This document shows positions 16,992-25,199 of a DNA stretch of 57,705 nt, in pieces; the stretch's first letter is position 1, and every line of letters begins with the position of its first letter. The notes beneath the pieces were generated by a model. That model had not been told where the DNA came from, searched no databases, and saw only the letters and a program-made list of their open reading frames with translations. The translations under genes and the position numbers were made by a program. Origin of the DNA: an uncultured Muribaculaceae bacterium (GTDB lineage: Bacteria; Bacteroidota; Bacteroidia; Bacteroidales; Muribaculaceae); assembly GCA_947174275.1 (NCBI GenBank), contig CAMWIJ010000011.1, positions 1 to 57,705 of the forward strand, read 5' to 3'.

Positions 16992-18440
16992 ATGAATTCC
17001 TCCGAAGCAATAACCAGGCAAAAAGTAGTGAACAGCGTGAAATGGACTGCGATAGAGAAATATTCCTCGCAAGGGATCCAATTTCTTGTAAGCGTCGTCA
17101 TGGCTCGTATTCTCACGACTTCGGAATATGGCATTATTGGTATCATAAGTGTGTTTCTCTCGTTTTCCAGCATGCTTATTGATTCCGGGCTTGAGAGGGC
17201 TCTGATACATAAGAAAATTTGCACAGCAATAGATTTCAGCACTGCCAATGTAACCAATATCGTATTTAGCCTTATTTGTTATCTGATATTGTTTTTCTGC
17301 GCTCCTTTGATTGCAGACTTCTATGATATGCCGATAATAACACCTACATTGCGTGTCATGTCGCTTACTTTCATTTTAGGGGCTGTTGCCGGCGTAAGCC
17401 GTACGATTCTAACCAAGGAGCTAAAATTCAAGAAGTTATCGCTTATAACTCTGATTACAAGCATTTTCTCGGGCATAATCGGCATCACAATGGCTTACCT
17501 TGGTTGGGGAGTCTGGGCACTTGTATTACAGTCAGTGCTCGCCACATTATTCTCTACAATATGCATTATAATAGTTGCAAAATATAAACTCTCATTTCGT
17601 TTCTCACGCACTTCATTCAAAGAATTATTCGGATTCGGATCAAAGATGTTGGGCAGCGACCTTATTTGGGTATTATTCACAAATATACACCCAATGTTGA
17701 TTGGCAAAGTGTTCAATGCACAAAGCGTAGGATTTTATAACCGTGCTTCAGCTTATTCCGATTTGCTTCCAACTAATTTCAGCGGGGTGTTGGGAAAAGT
17801 ACTTTTTCCCGTCTTTTCAACGTTGCAAGATGATGAACAACGTCTTGAAAAATTATATACAAAAGCGCTGACTGTTACGTCTGCAATTATATTCAGTGGG
17901 AATTTCTTCCTGATGGGATTAGCGTATCCTCTGATTTTAAATATGATATCTGCCAAATGGCTTCCTTGTGTTCCGCTTCTGCAGATTTTATGCATCGCGC
18001 GATTAATAAGCCACGTAAATGCAATTAACGGAAGAGTCCTTATAGCCAAAGGATTTCCCGGAGTTTTCCTTAAAATGACTTCAGTAACTCTTCCTTTGAC
18101 TCTGGGTATAATTTTCATATCAATCAATTTCGGACTCATAGCATTAGCCTGGGGATCGGTGATTTCCTCATTGACAGGAACCGTCTATTGTTGCTATGTT
18201 TTTAAAAAGTATTCCGGCATCGATCCCTGGAAAAGTCTACGTGGCACTATACGTATTTTATTCATTTCCGGACCGATCGGATTAGGTGCTTTACTGCTTT
18301 TTAAATACATATTAGCGCCATCTTTGCTCAATTTATTTATAGTTGGAATCTCCATGGCGCTGATTTACATAGTTGCATTGAGACTTCTATACCCAGAAAT
18401 ACTTGCGGAATTGGTTAATCTGGTAAAAAGAAAGCGATGA
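16992..18440 (+). CDS. Wzx-type polysaccharide flippase (WzxC-like, MOP superfamily)
   Basis: A 482-residue protein with about 12-14 hydrophobic segments and the typical N-terminus SVKWTAIEKYSSQGIQFLVS, followed by ARILTTSEYGIIGI. This matches the WzxC/RfbX branch of MOP flippases, which move undecaprenyl-diphosphate-linked repeat units across the inner membrane. Charged conserved stretches such as FRFSRTSFKELFGFGSKML and FYNRASAYSDLLPTNFSGVLGKVLFP are in the expected positions. It is the only flippase in the locus and pairs functionally with the Wzy-like polymerase at 32458. Its stop overlaps the next gene start by 4 bases (ATGA), suggesting translational coupling. Confidence 0.92.
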   Translation: MNSSEAITRQKVVNSVKWTAIEKYSSQGIQFLVSVVMARILTTSEYGIIGIISVFLSFSSMLIDSGLERALIHKKICTAIDFSTANVTNIVFSLICYLILFFCAPLIADFYDMPIITPTLRVMSLTFILGAVAGVSRTILTKELKFKKLSLITLITSIFSGIIGITMAYLGWGVWALVLQSVLATLFSTICIIIVAKYKLSFRFSRTSFKELFGFGSKMLGSDLIWVLFTNIHPMLIGKVFNAQSVGFYNRASAYSDLLPTNFSGVLGKVLFPVFSTLQDDEQRLEKLYTKALTVTSAIIFSGNFFLMGLAYPLILNMISAKWLPCVPLLQILCIARLISHVNAINGRVLIAKGFPGVFLKMTSVTLPLTLGIIFISINFGLIALAWGSVISSLTGTVYCCYVFKKYSGIDPWKSLRGTIRILFISGPIGLGALLLFKYILAPSLLNLFIVGISMALIYIVALRLLYPEILAELVNLVKRKR

Positions 18441-19561
18441 CATATAAATCAGTATTAACCTTATCGACGGCAAAACCGATGCTGTCAAAGGATGACACAA
18501 CGGCACTAAAAGGGTTGGCATTGCTAATGCTACTTATTCATCATTTATTCTATATTCAGAATGGGAGATTTGATGACATTGCCATCTATGGAAATATCTC
18601 GCTTGTCAATATGACAGGGCAAATATGTAAAGTATGCGTAGCATTGTTCGTTTTTCTTTCGGGTTATGGACTTGCAGCAACTTACCCGGCACACTGCAAA
18701 ATAAAATTTATTGAGTTTTTCAAAAAGCGTTTCAAGAAACTATATATAAATTATTGGTTGATCTGGATATTATTTGTCCCAATCGGGATTATATTTGCCG
18801 GACGGACTTTTGAACAGGTATATGGGCATGATATACCGATAAAATTCATTCTTGATGTTATGGGGATTATCAATCTGACGGGAGAATATGGATATAATCC
18901 GACATGGTGGTTTTATAGTTGTATAACAATATTATATTTACTTTTTCCATTGATTACATTAGGCAGCCAACACAGATTATTAAGGTTCCTGATGTTTTTG
19001 ATAAGTATTGCGTTGGTAATACTGCCGTTTCACATAACATTTATTGAACCGATACGGTATTATCTCATAGCATTTCTGGCTGGATACTTTATGTATATAA
19101 TTGATTTACAAGATATTACCCCCCCCCACTCAGATCACCCAAAAACACAATTAAAACACATCTTCCAACGTGGCGTCAATGGGAAATTGAGTAAAACAGA
19201 AAAAATAGTTCTACTATCCGTACTGTTTTTTCTTATGGCCGTAAGATTTAAGCTGCCGTATGCTCTCGGATTTGACACATTGATTGCATTGTTGATTGTT
19301 TTGGCATACAGGAATATAACTCCGCCGACAAGTATAACAAGGTTTTTAGGTCTCTGCGGAAAACACAGCTTTAATATATTTCTATTCCACACATTCTTAT
19401 ATTATCTGTATATTCCGGATATAATATATTGGAGCAGAAATCCAATAATAATATTTATAACTTTATTAGTATTTTGTCTGCCCATATCATATCTCATCAA
19501 CCGAATAAGAGGGATATTGAGATTTAATATTTATAATCTCTACAAACAAAAAGCAATTTAG
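18437..19561 (+). CDS. Acyltransferase 3 family membrane protein, C-tract gene 2
   Basis: A 374-residue polytopic acyltransferase-3 protein. The family signature is altered but recognisable: DDTTALKGLALLMLLIHHLF (residues 19-38) with His35/His36, and VFLSGYGLA near 72-80. A C9 tract (19129-19137) encodes Thr228-Pro229-Pro230-His231 in a hydrophilic loop between membrane segments. C8 or C10 would each lead to a TAA within about 25 codons, removing the last 140 or so residues, including several membrane segments (checked by hand). As written it is ON. It starts within the stop of the flippase gene (4-base overlap). Function is inferred as O-acylation of the repeat unit. Confidence 0.87.
   Translation: MTYKSVLTLSTAKPMLSKDDTTALKGLALLMLLIHHLFYIQNGRFDDIAIYGNISLVNMTGQICKVCVALFVFLSGYGLAATYPAHCKIKFIEFFKKRFKKLYINYWLIWILFVPIGIIFAGRTFEQVYGHDIPIKFILDVMGIINLTGEYGYNPTWWFYSCITILYLLFPLITLGSQHRLLRFLMFLISIALVILPFHITFIEPIRYYLIAFLAGYFMYIIDLQDITPPHSDHPKTQLKHIFQRGVNGKLSKTEKIVLLSVLFFLMAVRFKLPYALGFDTLIALLIVLAYRNITPPTSITRFLGLCGKHSFNIFLFHTFLYYLYIPDIIYWSRNPIIIFITLLVFCLPISYLINRIRGILRFNIYNLYKQKAI
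19129..19137 (+). repeat. C9 homopolymer tract (candidate slippage switch)
   Basis: Nine C in frame in the second acyltransferase-3 gene. One base lost or gained truncates the protein at about two-thirds of its length. Confidence 0.8.
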
Positions 19562-19565
19562 CAAA

Positions 19566-20690
19566 ATGAGTAAAATAGCAATTATCGGAGCAAGCTATCT
19601 GCAATTGCCCGCTGTAAAAAAAGCGAAAGAGATGGGACATGAGGTCATCTGCTTCGCTTGGCCGGAAGGAGCTATATGTAAGAATTATGCTGACCGGTTT
19701 TATCCAATATCCATTACCGATAAGGATAGAATACTCGAAATATGCAAACAGGAAAAAATTGACGGTATCACTACAGTCGCGTCTGATTTAGCTGTGTGGA
19801 CTGTAAATTATGTCGCTTCAAATATGGGACTGGTATCCAATCCTTACGAATGGACTGAGATTACGACTAATAAATACAAGATGAGAGAATGCTTCATGTC
19901 TCATGGAGTGCCGTCGCCATCATACAGATTAATAAATCGGCTTGAAGAAAGTTTCAGACTTAACGTTAAGTTTCCGGTAATTGTAAAACCAACTGACAGA
20001 TCCGGGAGCCGTGGCATTTACAAGGTTGTAAATCAAACTCAACTTTCATCTGCGATTGAAGCAGCCATGAGTGAGGGGTTCTCGTCTCAAGTGCTTGTTG
20101 AAGATTTTATTGACGGTCACGAAGTCAGCGTGGAATCAATTTCTTTTAGAGGCAATCATCATATTATCCAGATAACCGATAAAGTGACGACAGGCGCTCC
20201 TCATTTTGTTGAACTCGAGCATCATCAGCCGTCATCTCTGCCAACTGAGATTAAAGCAAGAATCAAAGAAATAACGTTGAGAGCACTTGATGCCCTGCAT
20301 ATAGAATACGGCGCATCTCACACAGAATTAAAGATTTCCGATGATGGTGATATAAAGGTTATTGAAGTAGGAGCCAGGGGAGGTGGGGATTTTATTGCAA
20401 GTAATCTTGTAGAGTTATCAACCGGATATGATTTCATGAAAGCAATAATCAACGTTTCTCTTGGTATCTTTGAAACACCGGAAATATTGGATAAAAAATA
20501 CTCGGGTGTTTATTTTCTGTCAAAAGAGACAAGCTGGCTTCTGGAAATATTGGAAAACGCTTCAAAATACCCGGAAATTGAACAATGGGAAATTTCTTCT
20601 CACTCGCTCAACAGTATCACATGTAGCGCAGACCGAAACGGATACATGATTTATACCGCAAATCAAAAACTCAATTTGCATCATGACTAA
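19566..20690 (+). CDS. ATP-grasp carboxylate-amine/thiol ligase family protein 1
   Basis: A 374-residue cytoplasmic protein. It has an N-terminal pre-ATP-grasp Rossmann-like domain (KIAIIGASYLQLPAVKKAKEMG), then ATP-grasp features: the Lys-containing FPVIVKPTDRSGSRGIYKV (about residues 137-155), VEDFIDGHEVSVESIS (180-195), and metal-binding VIEVGARGGGDFI near 262-274. Such enzymes activate a carboxylate as acyl-phosphate and join it to an amine. It is followed by a beta-helix acetyltransferase (8-base overlap), a second ATP-grasp protein and an aminotransferase, so a likely job is attaching an amino acid or similar group to an amino sugar in the repeat unit. The actual substrates are unknown. 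Confidence 0.85.
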   Translation: MSKIAIIGASYLQLPAVKKAKEMGHEVICFAWPEGAICKNYADRFYPISITDKDRILEICKQEKIDGITTVASDLAVWTVNYVASNMGLVSNPYEWTEITTNKYKMRECFMSHGVPSPSYRLINRLEESFRLNVKFPVIVKPTDRSGSRGIYKVVNQTQLSSAIEAAMSEGFSSQVLVEDFIDGHEVSVESISFRGNHHIIQITDKVTTGAPHFVELEHHQPSSLPTEIKARIKEITLRALDALHIEYGASHTELKISDDGDIKVIEVGARGGGDFIASNLVELSTGYDFMKAIINVSLGIFETPEILDKKYSGVYFLSKETSWLLEILENASKYPEIEQWEISSHSLNSITCSADRNGYMIYTANQKLNLHHD

Positions 20691-21387
20691 GATATCAGAA
20701 TCTGCCCAGATCATCAAATGCACTTTGTCTGAAACTACCAAAATATGGAGAGATGTCTATGCCTGTAATCTGACAACTGAAAACGATGTATCGGTAGGCG
20801 ATTTTTCGAGAATCGAAAATTGTCGGTTTGGGAGTTTCGTAAACATACAGCGGAACAATCTCATTTATGATTCGACAATTGGTCGTTATACCTATACCGG
20901 ACGTAATTTCAACTGTTGGCACAGCAGGATTGGTGCATTCTGCTCAATATCATGGAATGTCAGTATAGGGGGGGGTGAACATGATTATAATAGATTGACT
21001 ACCAGCGCATTTTTATATTCAGACATATTCGACATCAAAGGTAGCGACCGCGTTGGCTATAATAGATTTGACACAAAATGCGAAATCGGCAATGATGTGT
21101 GGATCGGATGTGATGTCGTAATCAGGCGTGGCGTAAAAGTTGGCGACGGCGCCGTGATCGGGAGTAATTCTGTCGTAACCAAAGATGTTGAGCCATATTC
21201 CATTGTTGCCGGAAATCCGGCCAGACATATCAAATATCGATTTCCAAAAAATATCATCGACGAACTATTAACATTAAGATGGTGGGAATTACCAATAGAG
21301 GTTATTAAACAAAATTATGAATTGTTTAATAGTATTCCCAACGCTGCAATAATAGACGAATTAAAAAGAATTAAATCTGAAATTTAA
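20683..21387 (+). CDS. CatB-like left-handed beta-helix O/N-acetyltransferase, G-tract gene
   Basis: A 234-residue hexapeptide-repeat acetyltransferase of the xenobiotic-acetyltransferase type. Visible features are SRIGAFCSISWNVSIGGGEHDYNRLTTS (read in pieces; catalytic His100), an inserted loop with SDIFDIKGSDRVGYNRFDTK, then GNDVWIGCDVVIRRGVKVGD and the closing VAGNPARHIKYRF, with a helical C-terminal tail (LRWWELP). A G8 tract (20968-20975) encodes Gly96-Gly98, immediately before the catalytic His. G9 gives TGA at once and G7 gives TGA within six codons; as written the gene is ON. It overlaps the first ATP-grasp gene by 8 bases. It could acetylate the 4-amino group made by the RffA-like aminotransferase (as FdtC and QdtC do) or a hydroxyl. 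Confidence 0.88.
   Translation: MTKISESAQIIKCTLSETTKIWRDVYACNLTTENDVSVGDFSRIENCRFGSFVNIQRNNLIYDSTIGRYTYTGRNFNCWHSRIGAFCSISWNVSIGGGEHDYNRLTTSAFLYSDIFDIKGSDRVGYNRFDTKCEIGNDVWIGCDVVIRRGVKVGDGAVIGSNSVVTKDVEPYSIVAGNPARHIKYRFPKNIIDELLTLRWWELPIEVIKQNYELFNSIPNAAIIDELKRIKSEI
20968..20975 (+). repeat. G8 homopolymer tract (candidate slippage switch)
   Basis: Eight G in frame directly upstream of the codon for the catalytic His of the CatB-like acetyltransferase. Both neighbouring lengths give an immediate or near-immediate stop. Confidence 0.75.
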
Positions 21388-21402
21388 TCAACAGTATTAC
21401 AG

Positions 21403-22614
21403 ATGAAAGAGAATATTCTTATAATTGGAGGAGGAAAAGCCCAATTAAAGCTTATTCAAAATGCAAAGAAATTAGGGCTCAACACCATAGTTACGGGTAT
21501 AGCCGGAGATTATCCCGGATATAAATTTGCTGACAAGATTTATACAATCGACATAAACAATAAAGAAGAGATTGCCCGAATCGCACAAGATGAGAATATT
21601 GATGGCATATGTCTCTGCTGTTCTGACTATGGGTTAAATACTGTTGGTTATATATGTGACAAACTAAACCTAAACGGATTGTCAGAGAAGGCAGCATCAT
21701 ATTCTACTAATAAACTCAGCACAAAAAAGATGCTTGTCGAGCACAAGGTTCCGACTGCTAAATACATCCTTATAAAAGATGAAAAAGAGATACCCGAGGC
21801 GCTGACCTACCTTAGATTTCCACTCATCGTCAAGGCCGTGGATTTGCAAGGCAGCAAAGGCATTTTTGTGTCCGTTAATGAATCTGAGTTATATGAAAAT
21901 GTAAGAGCCGCGATAAATCTTTCAAAAAAAGACTATTGTCTGATTGAGGAATATCTAATCGGGGAGGAATTTGGCGTACAAGCATTTGTTCAAAACGGTA
22001 AAATACTGTTTTTACACTCTCACGGAGATATATTACTTAAAAACAATGGCATAAGCGTTCCTATTGGACATTATATGCCTTATTGCAGCAGCGATTCCGA
22101 CAATCAAAAACTGAGGCAGATTATTACAGATGCTGTAAATGCCTTAGGCCTTGACAATTGCGCAGTAAATGTCGATTTAATAAATGTCAATGGAATTTTT
22201 CATATTATTGAACTGACAGGGCGGGCAGGAGCAAATCAATTACCCGAAATCATTAAGGAATATTTTGGTATAAACTACTATGAATTAATTTTAAAAAATG
22301 CTTTAGGTATAGATTTGCAGCCAGACTTTGACAAGTCAAACATTAAAGCCGGATTTGTAATGTCAAGACAATTATTTTCATTACAAAGCGGCACTGTTAC
22401 AGATATAAAACTTTGCGACATCCCTGAAGACATTTCAGTAGAACTTTTTATCGAAAGAGGAGCAGAAGTTCATAAGTTTACGAACTCTCAAGATTGTATC
22501 GGACAATTAATCTGCACCGGAGAGAACTATGAGGATTGTATTTCAAAGATTTCAAAGTTTATAAATGAAAATATAAAAATAAAAATTGGAGACGAATTAC
22601 TGACAATCCAATAG
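21403..22614 (+). CDS. ATP-grasp ligase family protein 2
   Basis: A 403-residue cytoplasmic protein. The N-terminal domain is ENILIIGGGKAQLKLIQNAK. The ATP-grasp core follows, with FPLIVKAVDLQGSKGIFV (about residues 143-160), CLIEEYLIGEEFGVQAFV (184-201) and the metal-binding IIELTGRAGANQLPEI near 268-283. A C-terminal domain of about 90 residues follows (SVELFIERGAEVHKF), as in PurK/carbamoyl-phosphate-like and amino-acid ligases. It is clearly a different paralogue from the first ATP-grasp protein, with the same overall plan. Placed between an acetyltransferase and a sugar aminotransferase, it probably helps build an amide-linked substituent on an amino sugar. Which acid and amine it joins cannot be told. 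Confidence 0.85.
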   Translation: MKENILIIGGGKAQLKLIQNAKKLGLNTIVTGIAGDYPGYKFADKIYTIDINNKEEIARIAQDENIDGICLCCSDYGLNTVGYICDKLNLNGLSEKAASYSTNKLSTKKMLVEHKVPTAKYILIKDEKEIPEALTYLRFPLIVKAVDLQGSKGIFVSVNESELYENVRAAINLSKKDYCLIEEYLIGEEFGVQAFVQNGKILFLHSHGDILLKNNGISVPIGHYMPYCSSDSDNQKLRQIITDAVNALGLDNCAVNVDLINVNGIFHIIELTGRAGANQLPEIIKEYFGINYYELILKNALGIDLQPDFDKSNIKAGFVMSRQLFSLQSGTVTDIKLCDIPEDISVELFIERGAEVHKFTNSQDCIGQLICTGENYEDCISKISKFINENIKIKIGDELLTIQ

Positions 22615-22638
22615 TTTAAACACAAAAATTCACTATAT

Positions 22639-23832
22639 ATGGGAATACCGTTTAATAAACCTTTCCTTACAGGAAAAGAGGCTCATTATATTTATCAGGC
22701 TGTTTATTCGGGAAAATTATCCGGGAACGGACTTTTTACGAAAAAATGTCAGAATTTTTTCGAGAGACAATACGGGTTCAAAAAAGCGCTGCTAACGACA
22801 TCATGTACTGACGCTCTCGAAATGGCAGCAATATTGTGCGACATCAAGCCCGGTGACGAGGTGATAGCTCCGAGCTATACTTTTGTTTCTACAGTATTGG
22901 CATTCGTCCGTCAAGGAGCTAAAATCGTATTTTGCGACAGCTGTCAAGACAATCCAAATATCGACCCGGAGAAGATAGAAGCTCTTATCACTGACCGCAC
23001 TAAAGTCATTGTTCCGGTGCATTATGCCGGGGTTGCCTGTGATATGGACCGCATAATGGAAATAGCCCGGAAGCATAATCTGCTGGTCGTTGAAGATGCC
23101 GCCCAGGCTGTCGACTCTTTTTATAAAGGGCGCGCTTTAGGGTCAATCGGACATCTTGGTTGTTTTTCTTTCCATGAGACAAAAAATATTATTGCCGGCG
23201 AAGGCGGGATGCTGGTCATTAATGACGAACGATTTATTCGTCGCTCGGAGATTATTTGGGAGAAAGGGACAAACCGCTCTGAATTTTTCCGCGGTGAAGT
23301 AAACAAATATGGTTGGGTCGACACCGGCTCATCGTTTCTGCCTTCTGAACTTATCTCCGGATTTCTTTGGGCACAGATAGAAAATATGGAATTGATACAA
23401 AGCCGCCGTAAGGAAATATGGGACAAGTATTACAACGGGCTTAAACCATTGGCCGACAAGAGAAAATGCATAACACTGCCCGACATACCGGAATATGCGA
23501 CCAACAATGCGCACATGTTCTATATTGTATGCCGCAGTCTGGATGAGCGCAGTTCATTAATCAAATATCTAAAAGAAAAGGGAATTCAATCTGTTTTCCA
23601 CTATTTAAGTCTTCATAAAAGCGATTTTTATACCGGCAATCCGGAAATTCGTCCTGAGAACTGTATAGAAATTGAATATGACGGAAATGAAAAACGTATT
23701 TCCGGACTTGAACTTACTCATTGCGACCGGTTTGCAGATTGCTTGGTGCGACTCCCAATGTTTTATGAACTCTCGAATGAAGATGTAGATTACATCGTGT
23801 CTTCAATCAATCAATATTTTGACAATAAATAG
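22639..23832 (+). CDS. dTDP-4-keto-sugar aminotransferase (RffA/WecE-like, DegT/DnrJ/EryC1/StrS family)
   Basis: A 397-residue PLP enzyme. It starts with IPFNKPFLTGKEAHYI, typical of the RffA/WecE branch. It has TSCTDALEMAAIL, GDEVIAPSYTFVST, VEDAAQAVDSFY (Asp153 contacts PLP) and the Schiff-base Lys182 in FSFHETKNIIAGEGG. The length fits the family. RffA/WecE converts dTDP-4-keto-6-deoxyglucose to dTDP-4-amino-4,6-dideoxygalactose using glutamate. The genes that would make the keto-sugar (rmlA, rmlB) are not in the window and must be elsewhere in the genome. Its neighbours (two ATP-grasp ligases and an acetyltransferase) suggest that the new amino group is further acylated. Confidence 0.88.
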   Translation: MGIPFNKPFLTGKEAHYIYQAVYSGKLSGNGLFTKKCQNFFERQYGFKKALLTTSCTDALEMAAILCDIKPGDEVIAPSYTFVSTVLAFVRQGAKIVFCDSCQDNPNIDPEKIEALITDRTKVIVPVHYAGVACDMDRIMEIARKHNLLVVEDAAQAVDSFYKGRALGSIGHLGCFSFHETKNIIAGEGGMLVINDERFIRRSEIIWEKGTNRSEFFRGEVNKYGWVDTGSSFLPSELISGFLWAQIENMELIQSRRKEIWDKYYNGLKPLADKRKCITLPDIPEYATNNAHMFYIVCRSLDERSSLIKYLKEKGIQSVFHYLSLHKSDFYTGNPEIRPENCIEIEYDGNEKRISGLELTHCDRFADCLVRLPMFYELSNEDVDYIVSSINQYFDNK

Positions 23833-23839
23833 TTCTTAT

Positions 23840-25198
23840 ATGCAAAAGAAAGTATATGATATTCTCATCATATCATCGATGCCGCCTACTCATAATGCAG
23901 GGATAGGTAATGCACACATCAAAGCATTGGAAGCGGCAGGGCATCATGTAGATTATATGACAACTTTTGATTATCCTGACAAAAAAGAGAATATTATAAC
24001 TTTGCTTCCTGAGCTAAGCCGTTCAAAACCGTCAAAGGTTAGGGAATACATCATATTGCCACTACGGAAAGTATTGTCACACATCGGCTTATACACCCTG
24101 ATAGCAAGAATAAAGTATTGTAAAGAAAAACGACGCAGAAATCGAACCAGCCTCAAGGATCAGATGTTTCTGTATCCTGACGAGTCTAATCCGCCTATAT
24201 CACCATCTATTATAGTCAAAAACATCAAAAAAGAATATGATGCAGTGATTACAGGTTTCTGGCAAGGGTTACTAAACTCGACATCTCTTGCTGCAATATA
24301 CGAACGTCTGCATTGCCCGATTCTTATACCTTCACCAGACATGGCTCCGATTACGGGTGGATGCTATTATTTTGGTAAATGTCGGAATTTTCAAAATGGC
24401 TGTGGCAATTGTCCGATGCTCGAAAGTTCGGAGAGCTGTGATCAAAGCAGAAAAAATTTCGAGCTAAAGAAACAAAATTATTCAAAGATAAACTGTGCGT
24501 TTCTTGGCAACACCTGGATGCGAAAATATGCAGAAGAGAGCAGACTTTTCTCAAACATATTCCATTTGGAAGTGATGATAGACCCCAATGTATTTTCGCC
24601 ATCGGATATGGATGTTGCCCGCGCCGAATTAGGAATTGAAAACAACGACCAATTTTTGATTCTGATAGCTTCAAGTTTTCAGCCGAGAAAAGGGATCAAG
24701 GACATTGTATATGCCATTGAACGACTTATAACGGATACATTGCCGGACAATAATAAGACAGTGGAATTTATTGTAATCGGAGATGATTCTTTTACCTCCT
24801 TAACAAAGGGCTTGAAAATCCGGACACATTATCTGGGAACTGTGAACACTTCACAATTAGTAAATTGCTACCGGGCAGCCAATCTTTTTATAAGTGCATC
24901 AAACGACGATGCCGGCCCGTCGATGATAAACCAGTCACTGATGTGTGGCACACCGGTGGTATGCTATGATAACGGCACTGCAATAGATGTGATTGTCAAC
25001 AATGTTTCGGGGCACAAATCTGCACCGGGCGACAAGGATGGCCTGGCACAGGGAATTGCGGAAATTTTAAGTCTGCCACGCGAGAAATATAATGAAATGA
25101 GGCAAGCTTCGCACGACATGGCAATGCGGCATAATTCGCCGGAAGTTTGTGTTATGAATAGGATTGCTGCAATAGAGGCATTAAAAAATCTGGAATAA
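23840..25198 (+). CDS. Glycosyltransferase family 4 with cysteine cluster
   Basis: A 452-residue GT-B enzyme from the ATG at 23840 (MQKKVYDILIISSMPPTHNAG); an upstream in-frame ATG overlaps the aminotransferase stop and is less likely. A Cys-rich segment near residues 170-200 (GGCYYFGKCRNFQNGCGNCP) is typical of a Bacteroidetes and enterobacterial GT4 subgroup and may bind a metal. The C-terminal donor-binding domain contains ASSFQPRKGIKDI and SASNDDAGPSMINQSLMCGTPVV, where GT4 enzymes have their EX7E-like motif. It presumably adds one sugar of the repeat unit at the cytoplasmic face. Donor and acceptor are unknown. Confidence 0.85.
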   Translation: MQKKVYDILIISSMPPTHNAGIGNAHIKALEAAGHHVDYMTTFDYPDKKENIITLLPELSRSKPSKVREYIILPLRKVLSHIGLYTLIARIKYCKEKRRRNRTSLKDQMFLYPDESNPPISPSIIVKNIKKEYDAVITGFWQGLLNSTSLAAIYERLHCPILIPSPDMAPITGGCYYFGKCRNFQNGCGNCPMLESSESCDQSRKNFELKKQNYSKINCAFLGNTWMRKYAEESRLFSNIFHLEVMIDPNVFSPSDMDVARAELGIENNDQFLILIASSFQPRKGIKDIVYAIERLITDTLPDNNKTVEFIVIGDDSFTSLTKGLKIRTHYLGTVNTSQLVNCYRAANLFISASNDDAGPSMINQSLMCGTPVVCYDNGTAIDVIVNNVSGHKSAPGDKDGLAQGIAEILSLPREKYNEMRQASHDMAMRHNSPEVCVMNRIAAIEALKNLE

Positions 25199-25199
25199 A

